Source: Sthenelais limicola (taxonomy: Eukaryota > Annelida > Polychaeta > Phyllodocida > Sigalionidae). Taken from it: a stretch of 64,000 nucleotides of DNA. The stretch covers positions 38,576,298 to 38,640,297 of the forward strand of contig OW804097.1 of assembly GCA_942159475.1 (NCBI GenBank), in the 5' to 3' direction. Of this stretch, positions 55,428-64,000 are shown one piece after another; position 1 is the stretch's first letter; each line of letters begins with the position of its first letter. The translations under genes were made by a program, and so were the position numbers. Under the pieces are notes generated by a model that saw only the letters and a list, made by a program, of their open reading frames with translations, ran no database searches and had not been told where the DNA came from.

Positions 55428-56740
55428 TATTCTGGAATTTCCTGTCATGATTTGCTTAGCTAAAATGAAGTAATGTTTTCCTGATATGCTAGGAAAGGTC
55501 AAATATATGCATTTTATTTCAAAAAATGCCCAAACAGGAGCTATAAGTATAACCAGACAGACCATTGCACTAAAACAATTGACCCCAAAATAAATGATCT
55601 TGACCTTGATCAAAGTCACTAAACTATCAAGAGTGTATGTATTCATCATAGGTTTACCTACCGGCCAGATCTCAACTGCATGAGCAAAATCCCCAAAGAC
55701 AAAAATATGTGATTTTTTATTATTTTCCCACAGGTGGTATGATATTTGACCTTGGATCTCCTTCACAAAATCTAGGGTATTCTGGGATATCCTGCCATAA
55801 TTTACTCGACTAAAATGAAGTTATATGTTCCCAATCACTAGGAAAGGTCATATATATGTAATTTATTTAGGAAATATCCCATACATGATGTATAACCAGA
55901 CACAAGTGCACTAAAAAGGCCATTTTTCAGCATTTGACCTTGAAATAAATGACCTTGACCTTGACCAAGGTCACTAATTCACTAGGTCACAATAGCCATT
56001 ATATTTACAAAATGGGATGCAATACTGTATATTTTTTGAAATTTTCTACATTTTTTGTGACCTTGACCTTTGACCCCTCGTAAAAAAAAATCCTCAATTA
56101 TGCCAAGGCAAAAATGGCCGGATTCAGATTTGGCATACATTTTATCTCTAAGAATCATTAATAAAATCTACCTGCCAATTCTTAACTGTCTGACTAAAAT
56201 ACCCACCAATTGCAAAACAAAAATGTGTCATTTTTATAGGATTTTCCAACTTCAGGTATGATCTGTGACCTTTGACCTTCTTCCCATGATGTAAGGTATT
56301 CTGGGGTATCCGGTCAAAATTTGCTCAGCTAAAATGAAGTAGTGTTCCTCTACACTAGGATAGGTCATATATATGCAATTTGTGTCAATAATGCCCCAAA
56401 TAATACATATAATCTTATATCAGTAGGCTAAAAAGGCAATTTTTCAACATTTGACCTTGAAACAAATGACCTTGACCTTGACCAAGGTCACCAAAATTTT
56501 ATTCCCTGTTGGGGCAATGAAAGACTGACCAACCTGCCAAATTAGAACATTCTAGCCATTATTTTGAAAAGATACCAGCCAACAATGTCTATTTTTTCAA
56601 TACTTCAGTATTTTTGGTGACCTTGACCTTTGACCCCTGGTAAAAAAAATTCCTCAATTTTGCCAGGTCAAATATGGCCAGATTTAGATTCGGCATACCT
56701 TAATTTCCAAGAATCAACAATAAAATCTTGTTAGAACTCA
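55428..56740 (+). repeat. tandem units with TGACCTTTGACC motifs
   Basis: Units start at TATTCTGGRATWTCC (about 55430, 55782 and 56308) and share GCTAAAATGAAGT, AGGAAAGGTCA, ATGACCTTGACCTTGACC and AAGGTCAC. Three TGACCTTTGACC sites (56064-56075, 56266-56277, 56624-56635) match a direct-repeat-1 arrangement of AGGTCA half-sites on the minus strand. Function in the host is unknown. Confidence 0.65.
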
Positions 56741-56859
56741 ATTTTAACGTTCCGCCCCTTGTCTGCCGGACTACTGGTTTATCACCATTTGAAATTGATA
56801 TAAGCCTGGGCTTATAAATGGGGAAATACGGTATGAAGCAAGTGATGCACACTGTCGCA

Positions 56860-57310
56860 GACATTGGTGAACGCTGTTTCATTGTAGTTTGCTTCCATTA
56901 TTTAATCTGGGGAATATTAATGGAGATAATTACATGATACATACAAAGACTCTCCATGGAGCAGTATCTAGGAATGCCTAATGGTGACTGATCCCTATCA
57001 GGATTAACCAAGGTACTCAGTCTAACGACTGCTACAATGTCTACTTAATCCTCTGTTACGTCAATTTGATGATCCTAAAAAAGAGTTATATTGTCAGGCC
57101 AAGACCTGAAGTGGGGTTGTAATGAATCTTTTGTGTCAGGAGAGTGTCGTTCTATCTAAGTACCCAAGTGACCTTAATCACATTCCACTGTCAGTCTAGT
57201 TTGTTCGCCCGCCGTTGCCTGCTAGACATATCAAATGATAGCGTTACCCGAGAGGACAAAATGAAACCAAGGGATCAGATTTATCTTATATTGTTTTTGT
57301 GGTTGATTGG
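56860..57310 (+). repeat. inverted duplication B, left copy
   Basis: Matches 61560-62262 in reverse. The run GATCCTAAAAAAGAGTTATA through GACCTGAAGTGGGGTTGTAA is identical in both. No R1 insertion here. Confidence 0.75.
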
Positions 57311-57970
57311 TTTTGGTTGTATGCGAACTGTCAAGAGGATTTAGGCATGGTAATGATGATTGTTATTGATGCCAATGCGGAACTTCTTTCCTTGTTAAAA
57401 AGTATAAATGATCCAAATGGTACATATAATGATCAATAATTACACCATCGTACCAACAGTACTCCACTATGCATCCTTTCTAGCACGCAGAATATCACAA
57501 AGTAGTGATAATTATATGATGCAAATAAAATCAGTACATAATGCGTGGCCTGACTGTGGCACAAAGACTATAGTTATTTTAAATTCAAAATGTCTCTCTA
57601 AGTTGACGACAGACAATGTAACAATTCACTAAAAAGGTAAACTACCTTCTTAAAGCTCTCCATGAAGGATTAAGATTAAAATACTTTTATTTCGAAAAAT
57701 TATCGCTTTCAGAGAACATGACTCCAGCTAAGGGAGGTTTTCACGTTTCCTGACATTACAATTAAAGGTGACACAGTGAACAAATCTACAGTCGCCCAGT
57801 TTATTACTCATACAATCAACAGCTTCCGGATAAAATGAAACTGATTTTTGTCTTAAATTTGGGTTATTTGAGAGGATTACTCTTCTGAATATTGTATGTC
57901 TGTTTTTTCCACTATTCTTATATTTTGATATGTATTGGCTTGGATTCTATTCCCCAGTCGTTTTGTGATA
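57311..57970. other. unassigned stretch
   Basis: Contains an R1 internal scrap at about 57835-57880 (TTGTCTTAAATTTGGGTTAT). Otherwise nothing recognised. Confidence 0.4.
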
Positions 57971-58412
57971 TGTGATGCGTTCCAGGAAAATGAGTCATAA
58001 GTCGTGTAAATTGGATTTTGAGATATCATCATATTTGAAAAGATGAGACCTAGCCGATTCCAATGAATATGAACATTAAGGGCATCTAATAAGTACTTTC
58101 GTCTTTTTAGTCAAATATTTTAATTTTTGAAAAATAAGTTTGCAATATTTCTAGGTGGATATTACTAGTAAAGTAGGCAAATATACTCAATAGGATGAAC
58201 TAAATAACGCACTGATATAATTAATAAACAGTCTTAATTGTGGTACATGTATTCATACAAACACAATGACTAGACACCCCAAAAATGAAAATATTCCAAC
58301 AAAGAGATGTGGTAAGTAAACGACTTTGAAAAACACCAATTTTGCGACTTGTGACTCATTTTCCTGAAACCACGGACTTGTAATCATTACAAGTCCGTGC
58401 TGACACACATCA
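57971..58412 (+). mobile_element. R2 MITE with TA duplication
   Basis: TGTGATGCGTTCCAGGAAAA to CATTTTCCTGAAAC[insert]ACACATCA, flanked by TA at 57969-57970 and 58413-58414. The right terminus is interrupted by the mini R4 insertion. Confidence 0.82.
58371..58399. mobile_element. minimal R4 insertion (29 bp)
   Basis: Perfect palindrome with arms CACGGACTTGTAAT around one base. The arms equal the R4 terminus. CTGAAAC before and CTGACAC after form a 7-bp duplication with one mismatch, within the R2 right terminus. Confidence 0.75.
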
Positions 58413-59489
58413 TATATTTGCTATGAATGTACCTCATAGGTGCTCCTTGGAATGTATGCAGGTGAATACATACATGTGTAGGGGATTTAGTCTTTGGATA
58501 CTTCAGGTGACTAACACCAGCAAGCACCACAGGGTAAACCGTGCTTGGTTTCCTATTCATCCATATAATATACGGCTAGAGCGATTTCTAGGAAAGGAGG
58601 TAGAAAAGAAATGGTAGAAAGAAGGTTTTCTTTGTCCAGAATGTTCTCGGAATTTGTTGTTTTACAAACCACTTTACTCATCTGTAGAGGTCTGTCCCCC
58701 CTCTCTGGATGTCGTTGTGTGTGGTTTGTGAAGGTATTTGGGGTGGAAATGTGATTTTGAAGCCTTTTTTAAATCGGGATAACCACACTCTATTTATAGC
58801 CTGGGAAAGCCCCTGTGAGATACTACGTCATTTCCCACAACCTACGTCCAGGGGGACCTATAGGGGGAGCATGAGGAAGAGGGGAGGGAGAGTGTGGGGG
58901 GATCGGAGAGGGGAGGGGGAGCATGATTTTCTAATCAAACTTGAATATATAATTATAAAAGTTTCTACCACTCTACCAAATGTAAAACAAATGTAAAATA
59001 TGGAAAACATTATTTAAAAGCAACTTCATCATAAAAACTAAAACAAAATGTAATCCAAAATATATCAGGAAATCTGGGAAGATCAACACACTTCAGAGTA
59101 GTGCTGACAAATCATAAATGCTATCCCCTTTTTCTCCTTTATGTAACTGTATGCTTAATGAGAAAGAAAAGTTCTATAATGATAATGAGGAAGAGGGGAG
59201 GGAGATGGGGGAGGCAGAAGGGCGGGGGAAAATCGGAGATGGGGTTGGGAGAGAAAAACAGGTATGAAAGACAGAGAAGAGGGGGAAGGAAAAGAGGGAG
59301 AGGGGGAGGTGTGGGGAGAGAGAGTGACCGTCCGGAGGACGGGTACTTTGCTAGTATTTTACATAAAGGCTTTCCGCCTGTTTATTGTGCTTTATTATAA
59401 CTTTTGATAGCCGTGTCAGGCTTTATGGTTTACACTTATAGATTCCAACTGTAATGGGATCTCTCTTTCTTTATCATTTATTCCACTTA
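58413..59489. other. unassigned stretch with purine tracts
   Basis: GAGGAAGAGGGGAGGGAGA-type purine tracts at about 58870-58925 and 59188-59325. They may be two copies of one repeat. The ORFs crossing them (58709-58996, 59101-59400) have low-complexity tails and no domain. Confidence 0.4.
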
Positions 59490-59713
59490 GTGTATGTATG
59501 TGTGCACGCACCACTTTGTCTTACACTCCAAAAGAGTGAGGTGTCCTCGGACACCAGGTATTAGACAAGCTTCGGGAAGCTTCATGTCCGGATTTAAGAC
59601 TGAATAAAGAAGGCAGCTGGAGTAACCAAGTTACGTCCGTGTTGAGTCTTCTTTGCTAGCTGGAACTCGAAAGCTGAATCTGGTCCTTGGTAATAGGGGA
59701 AAACCCACTACAC
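59490..59713 (+). mobile_element. possible LTR fragment
   Basis: A GC-richer block with GTGTCCTCGGACACC, AATAAA at about 59604 and an end ACCCACTACACA, reminiscent of a retrotransposon LTR. No convincing target duplication found. Confidence 0.3.
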
Positions 59714-60105
59714 ATGTACAATTTCTAGAGGTAATTTAGATTCCTTATGTAACTCAATTGTACTACAATTAGTTTCAATAACAGCTAGGACTGAGACAAA
59801 TGTATAACAAAATTTTGCATAGTGTTTTCAGTTGAATAAATATATTTGAAACAAAACAAAACCTATACATAGACTGCAGTTATTACCTTTTGTGGAGTTC
59901 TTCAGCCCCATAATCACCATAACGTCATAACACTTAATACTACTTTTGTAAAACGAAACAAATTCATTTGCCTTCTTAAACTCATTGTCAAGGACAGACA
60001 AACACATTTGCAAAGCAATTTATTTTTCAATGCGTTCAGGTTGGGTACTGTGTACATATTGCAGATGAAAGTCCCCAGAATTGAACCGACGCAAATTGTA
60101 TTACT
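59714..60105. other. unassigned stretch
   Basis: AT-rich; nothing recognised. Confidence 0.35.
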
Positions 60106-60460
60106 TGTGATATGCTACAGAAAAATGAGTCACAAGTCGCAAAATAAATGAAATCAAGGCGATTCCAATGATACATAGGGGAATCTAAAAGGTATTTCTA
60201 TATTTTAAGTTCATTGTTTTTATTTTTGAAAAAAAAAAGGTTTTGCAATATTTCTGAATGGATAATTACCAGCACAGTAACTAAATATACTCCATAGGAT
60301 GACTTTACAAATGCATGGATATATTTAATACACAATCTTGCAATTTGGTACATGTACTCATGCTACAACAAATGTGTGTCAACTCAAAAATTAAATCATT
60401 CCCACAAATACATCTTGTGAATAAAACACTTTGAAAAATAGCAATAGCAAACACATCACA
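60106..60460 (+). mobile_element. R2 MITE
   Basis: TGTGATATGCTACAGAAAAA to AGCAAACACATCACA. The distal subterminal part is shortened. Adjacent to duplication A, as in its other copy. Confidence 0.75.
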
Positions 60461-60790
60461 AACAGGAGATTGAGAGAGCAGATTGTGACTTAGAGGATTT
60501 TTCTCCTTTTTTAACAGGTAGTATTCATCTTGCCATTTCATAATAATAAGCGACTGGCATGGAGGTTATTCACATCAGGGGGAGACAAGTTGTTTAAGGC
60601 AATAGAGCAGGACTCCATTAGGTGAAGAACATCATGAGTGGCTCCTTGCTTGAAAGCATTTGTTAAACAGCGAAGACGGGCAAAGTTATTGAATAAAGGT
60701 TTCTGGAGGAACATTCATAGGTAAATATCACTTGACTGAGAAGAGAATAACTTGTGAATCAAGACAAAGTGCAGGTGAAACAAAGAATGT
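60461..60790 (-). repeat. inverted duplication A, right copy
   Basis: Reverse match to 51255-51735. Lacks the R1 insertion and so preserves its empty site. Confidence 0.75.
60538..60714 (-). CDS. 58-codon ORF, duplicate copy
   Basis: Same start, length and stop as 51466-51642, with three amino-acid replacements. Product unknown; may be the terminal exon of a duplicated gene or of a transposon. On this strand TTCTCTTCTCAG lies upstream as a possible acceptor, and an in-frame stop sits directly before the ATG. Confidence 0.35.
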   Translation of the reverse strand: MFLQKPLFNNFARLRCLTNAFKQGATHDVLHLMESCSIALNNLSPPDVNNLHASRLLL

Positions 60791-60946
60791 TAATGCTTTA
60801 CAAAATCAGGCCATCCTTGGAGAAAAGTTGCTATGGAAGAGAGCTGCCATTGCTGTATTTGCTTGTGTTTGCAGTAAAAGGTATAAATACTGGCAAAATC
60901 ACAATAAAAATGAAAGCATCTTCTATAGTCAATTCAACATACATAT

Positions 60947-61147
60947 GGGTGAAGTTGCCAGAAAATGTACAATTCAGCCTAGCAATTCTCTGAAACAACC
61001 CAAATTTCAGACAAAAGTAAAGTTTAAAATACAGTTGAATGTTGAATATACTCGAATTTACCTTGTATTGACTAAATTGCAACCTAATTTAGCAGAACTT
61101 ACTGAATGTGTACAGCTGCTAACTGTACATTTTCTGAAGACCTGCCC
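60947..61147 (+). mobile_element. R1 MITE, internally deleted
   Basis: GGGTGAAGTTGCCAGAAAAT to GAAGACCTGCCC; right terminus altered. Confidence 0.75.
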
Positions 61148-61271
61148 CGTAAACCTGAAGCATGTTTAAGCGAATAAAGTAAAATAGGAAATTAGAGTTT
61201 CACGGTATAGCTTTATTCATTATAAAGAATGATTGTTCCTCAGTCAGCCTATATAATTTTGTATACCTCTA

Positions 61272-61488
61272 CGGCCAGATTTTCAGGAAATGTACAATTG
61301 GCAGCTCTACACTTTTAATAAATCCTTCTAAATTAGACTGAAAAATCTGAGTATATTATGTATTGCCTCAATTCAAACAATCTGTATGGTTATGCTGGAC
61401 TGAATTTCTAACCTTGTTCTTGTCTTAAATTTGGATAATTTGAGAATATTTGTGGAGGCAAATTGTACATTTTCTGACAATTTCACCC
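61272..61488 (-). mobile_element. R1 MITE
   Basis: CGGCCAGATTTTCAGGAAAT to GACAATTTCACCC. Flanks do not match. Confidence 0.75.
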
Positions 61489-61559
61489 ATATACTTATTA
61501 ACGGGGGAAGATGCCCTGCTTTGGTATCAATAACGCTCATTGTCTCTGAGCTAAATCCT

Positions 61560-62262
61560 TTCAACCAATCAACCACAAAATGAATATAAGATAAATTTGA
61601 TCCCTTGGTTTCATTTTGTTCTCTTGGGTAACGCTACCATTTATGATAGGTAAGATGGTCAGAAAATGCACAATTGGAAGCTCTACACATTTAGTAAAAT
61701 ATGATAAACTAGGCTGAAAAATGATAAATTCCAGGTATTTCTGGGTATATTTAGTGTTATGTTGGTTTAAAATATCTGTTCTGCTAAGTTAAACTGTATT
61801 TTGAAGCTCATTTCTGTCTTTAATTTTGGTTATTTTAGAGGATTGGTAAAGGTGAATTGTACATTTTCTGGCAATCTGACCCAACATTTGATATGTCTAG
61901 CAAGCAATGGCGGGCAAACAAACTAGACTGACAGTGGAATGTGATTCAAGTCACTTGGGTGCTTAAATAGAACGACACTCTCCTGACAGAAAGATACATT
62001 ACAACCCCACTTCAGGTCTTGGCCTGACAATATAACTCTTTTTTAGGATCATCAAGCTGACGTAAGAGAGGATTAAGTAGACATTGGTAGCAGTTGTTAG
62101 ACTATGTACCCTTGGTTTATCCTGATAGGGATCAGTCACCATTAGGCATTCCTAGATACTGCTCCATGGAGAGTCTCTTTATGTACCATGTAATTATCTC
62201 CATTAATATTCCCCAGAATAAATAATGGAAGCAAACTACAATGTCTGCGACAGTGTATAATC
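61560..62262 (-). repeat. inverted duplication B, right copy
   Basis: Reverse of 56860-57310, enlarged by an R1 insertion (61648-61882). Just before CTTGATGATCC this copy reads (minus strand) TCCTCTCTTACGTCAG, an acceptor-like sequence altered in the left copy. Confidence 0.75.
61648..61882 (-). mobile_element. R1 MITE, complete
   Basis: AGGTAAGATGGTCAGAAAAT to GGCAATCTGACCC, 235 bp. Duplication B left provides an empty site (CATTTGATATG), although the duplicated bases are blurred here. Confidence 0.8.
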
Positions 62263-63025
62263 GCTCTAGGTCCAAACCCTCAGATCAGATAAGAATGGTA
62301 TGTCAGCCTACTTCGCTAATCAGTTTGCTGGCCTAGGAATCAGCGTTTTAATGGCAATATAATGACATTTTGCTGTCTTAATGGAATAATAATGACATTT
62401 TGTGGTTTGAGATGAGAGGCTTTCCCTTTGTTTGAAGGGTCTTTGGGCCTAGACTGTAATGGTTAAAAGTAAAATAAAAATGGATCACTTTTTTTCATTT
62501 TCAGCATTATTGAATTCAAGTGTTTATAGAGCAAAAACTGTAAGTCTGATTCTTTTTTATTTTCGCCCAAGTTGTTGTACCATGAATTGGAAAGATCGGG
62601 CCTTAATTGTATACTTCAGGCTCATTTCTAAAGTAAGTTATAGAGGTTTTAATAACGGAAGAATTGGTGTGATACCAACGTGATATAAATTGATATATAA
62701 AGAATCAACATAAACATTTCTTTCTTGTTAACTCTGAGCATCGCAATGCCTTCCTGTATTAGTTTTTATTTCACATGTAAAATATCAAATTCCTGTAAAA
62801 ATTATTTCTTTGACATTTTAGTTATTTTTCAAAAAGTCAGAAATATCCCAAAAAGTGGCAATACCAACGTGTACAAATTCAAGTGTCCTCCAGACCAAAG
62901 TTTCCATTTCTAAGGCAGATATAATTTGTTACAGGGTGGTGTGCTATAATGCAAAGATATGTTCCAAGAAAACCACTGTCCTTTTAAAATAAACTCAATA
63001 ATAACCCAATTATGGAGAAAATGTC
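62263..63025. other. unassigned stretch
   Basis: AATGACATTTTG repeated once (about 62360 and 62390); short ORFs at 62459-62683 and 62725-62913 without motifs. Confidence 0.35.
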
Positions 63026-63655
63026 TGTGTACACATTGGTGTCTTGTACACGTTGATATCTCTGTACTAACCATAAGGCTTCTTTAGGTTATCAATTTGA
63101 ATTAAAATCCTGTGATATTGCATGGAATTTATCTATTGCATACTTACAACTCATGATTTGATTTGATTGCAAACTTAAATGTGCCTTGATTATTTTTATT
63201 GAATGATACATATTTTTATTTTTCAAGATTTCCAGCTAAACAATTTACTTTAATTTTTTGCGAGAGGTTAACATATTAATCCTACAAAACAATGTTGTTA
63301 ATGAACTTGTGCATCTAAACCATAATCTATCAGCTTATTTTCTGCAAGTTCAAAGGTATTTTTTCATGTGTACACGTCGGTACCAGGTGTACACGTTGGT
63401 ATCTCTCTTCTAACCACAAACCTTCATTAGGTGATCAATTTAAATCAGAATCCAGTGATTCTGCATGGAATTTATCTATTACATATGTACCGTACAGTAT
63501 GACTTGATTTGAATGCAAACTTAAAAGAGTTTTATCTGTATTAATGTTTAATGATACTTTTTTTTAAAAAAAACCCAATTGAATAGTATTTTTTTGTAAG
63601 AGGTTAACATATTAATCCTACAAAACTATGTTGTGGGTGAATTGTGCATCTAAAT
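63026..63655 (+). repeat. diverged tandem duplication (about 340 bp)
   Basis: Both units run GTACACGTTGRTATCTC ... GCATGGAATTTATCTATT ... GAGGTTAACATATTAATCCT then ACAAAACWATGTTGT. Confidence 0.75.
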
Positions 63656-64000
63656 AACACTACTAGTCCATGGGTCAGTCCATGGGGGATAACAGCCCTT
63701 GACGACCATAGCAACCAACGTTAAAATCTTCAACTTTCCCCTTTGATTTCTTGAATAATACACAATTGTTGGCAAAACGGAACAAGTGACTGCAATCTAT
63801 GGACAATACTTCATATATCCATGTAAGATCATAGCATTATGACCTGTTTATGTATGGTTTTAAAGGGGTTGAAAACAGGCATTTTAGCATTGAAGTCAAT
63901 GGGCCTCGGCTCTAGTATTCACCAACGCACCTGAGGTGTTCTCGCCGCCGATCTTAACTCCCTAGAAATACCCTGATTCCCGTCTCAAAGAATCAGGTGT
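63656..64000. other. unassigned end of window
   Basis: Slightly GC-richer; no feature recognised. Confidence 0.35.

Larger units (their letters stand above)
53247..56834. mobile_element. 3.6-kb TIR-bounded composite block
   Basis: ATACCGTATTTCCCTGTTTA then TAAGCCTG at the left is mirrored by AAGCCTGGGCTTATAAATGG then GGAAATACGGTAT at the right. TATAAGCC is repeated near the left end. The interior holds minisatellites (53403-53820, 53965-54085), a short duplication (54495-54545 and 54680-54715) and 350-530-bp tandem units (55428-56740). No transposase seen. It may be one large non-autonomous transposon or two decayed copies of one family. Confidence 0.55.

Noticed and set aside
1..64000. tRNA and rRNA genes
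   Set aside because: I looked for the TTCRANYC-type box and rRNA signatures on both strands and saw none that could fold convincingly.

Overview
This is AT-rich eukaryotic, almost certainly metazoan, DNA. There are no long bacterial-style ORFs, no operons and no recognisable host gene. Repeats fill most of the window: short transposons with terminal inverted repeats (TIRs), minisatellites, snap-back palindromes, LINE-like 3' tails ending in (CACT)n and one complete tyrosine-recombinase retrotransposon. This mix suggests a repeat-rich marine invertebrate such as a mollusc. The species cannot be read from the sequence.

Coding content is confined to 11342-16399, a Ngaro/DIRS-type retrotransposon with gag-like ORF1, reverse transcriptase/RNase H ORF2 and tyrosine recombinase ORF3, all on + and in three different frames. 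Its ends are split direct repeats in the order A1 - ORFs - B1 - A2 - B2 (A 114 bp, B 271 bp). RT and recombinase are open with all catalytic residues visible. ORF1 appears frameshifted inside its zinc-binding motif.

Family names used below are mine. R1: about 235-bp MITE, termini GGGTCAGATTTTCAGAAAAT, 4-bp target-site duplication (TSD), some 45 copies or fragments; '+' means the half reading CTTCACCAATCCTCTCAAAT comes first. R2: about 390-410-bp MITE, termini TGTGATGTGTTTCAGGAAAA, TA TSD. R3: 1,286-bp non-autonomous element with termini related to R1. R4: TIR CACGGACTTGTAATGAGAA, 7-bp TSD. R5: TIR GGGTGGTCTCCACTGGCTG, TTAA-type site. R6: 624-bp TIR element starting GGGGGCCCACACT. R7: TIR AGCTGCACTCTCAG, TTAA site. 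R9: about 90-bp repeat. RX: dispersed repeat at 10.2-10.9 kb and 22.6-22.9 kb.

Layout: 0-11 kb, MITEs with a nested stack (R1 and R3 inside R2) and two large foldbacks; 11.3-16.4 kb, the retrotransposon; 17-31 kb, R1/R2 arrays, R6, second R5 and R3 copies; 32-41 kb, G/C tracts, hairpin elements, LINE-like tails, R7; 42-53 kb, R1/R2, R4, a 55-bp minisatellite and a solo LTR; 53.2-56.8 kb, a composite 3.6-kb TIR-bounded block with minisatellites and nuclear-receptor-like DR1 motifs; 56.9-62.3 kb, inverted duplications, one carrying a 58-codon ORF conserved in both copies; 62.3-64 kb, a diverged tandem duplication. Coordinates of diverged repeat ends are approximate to a few bases.
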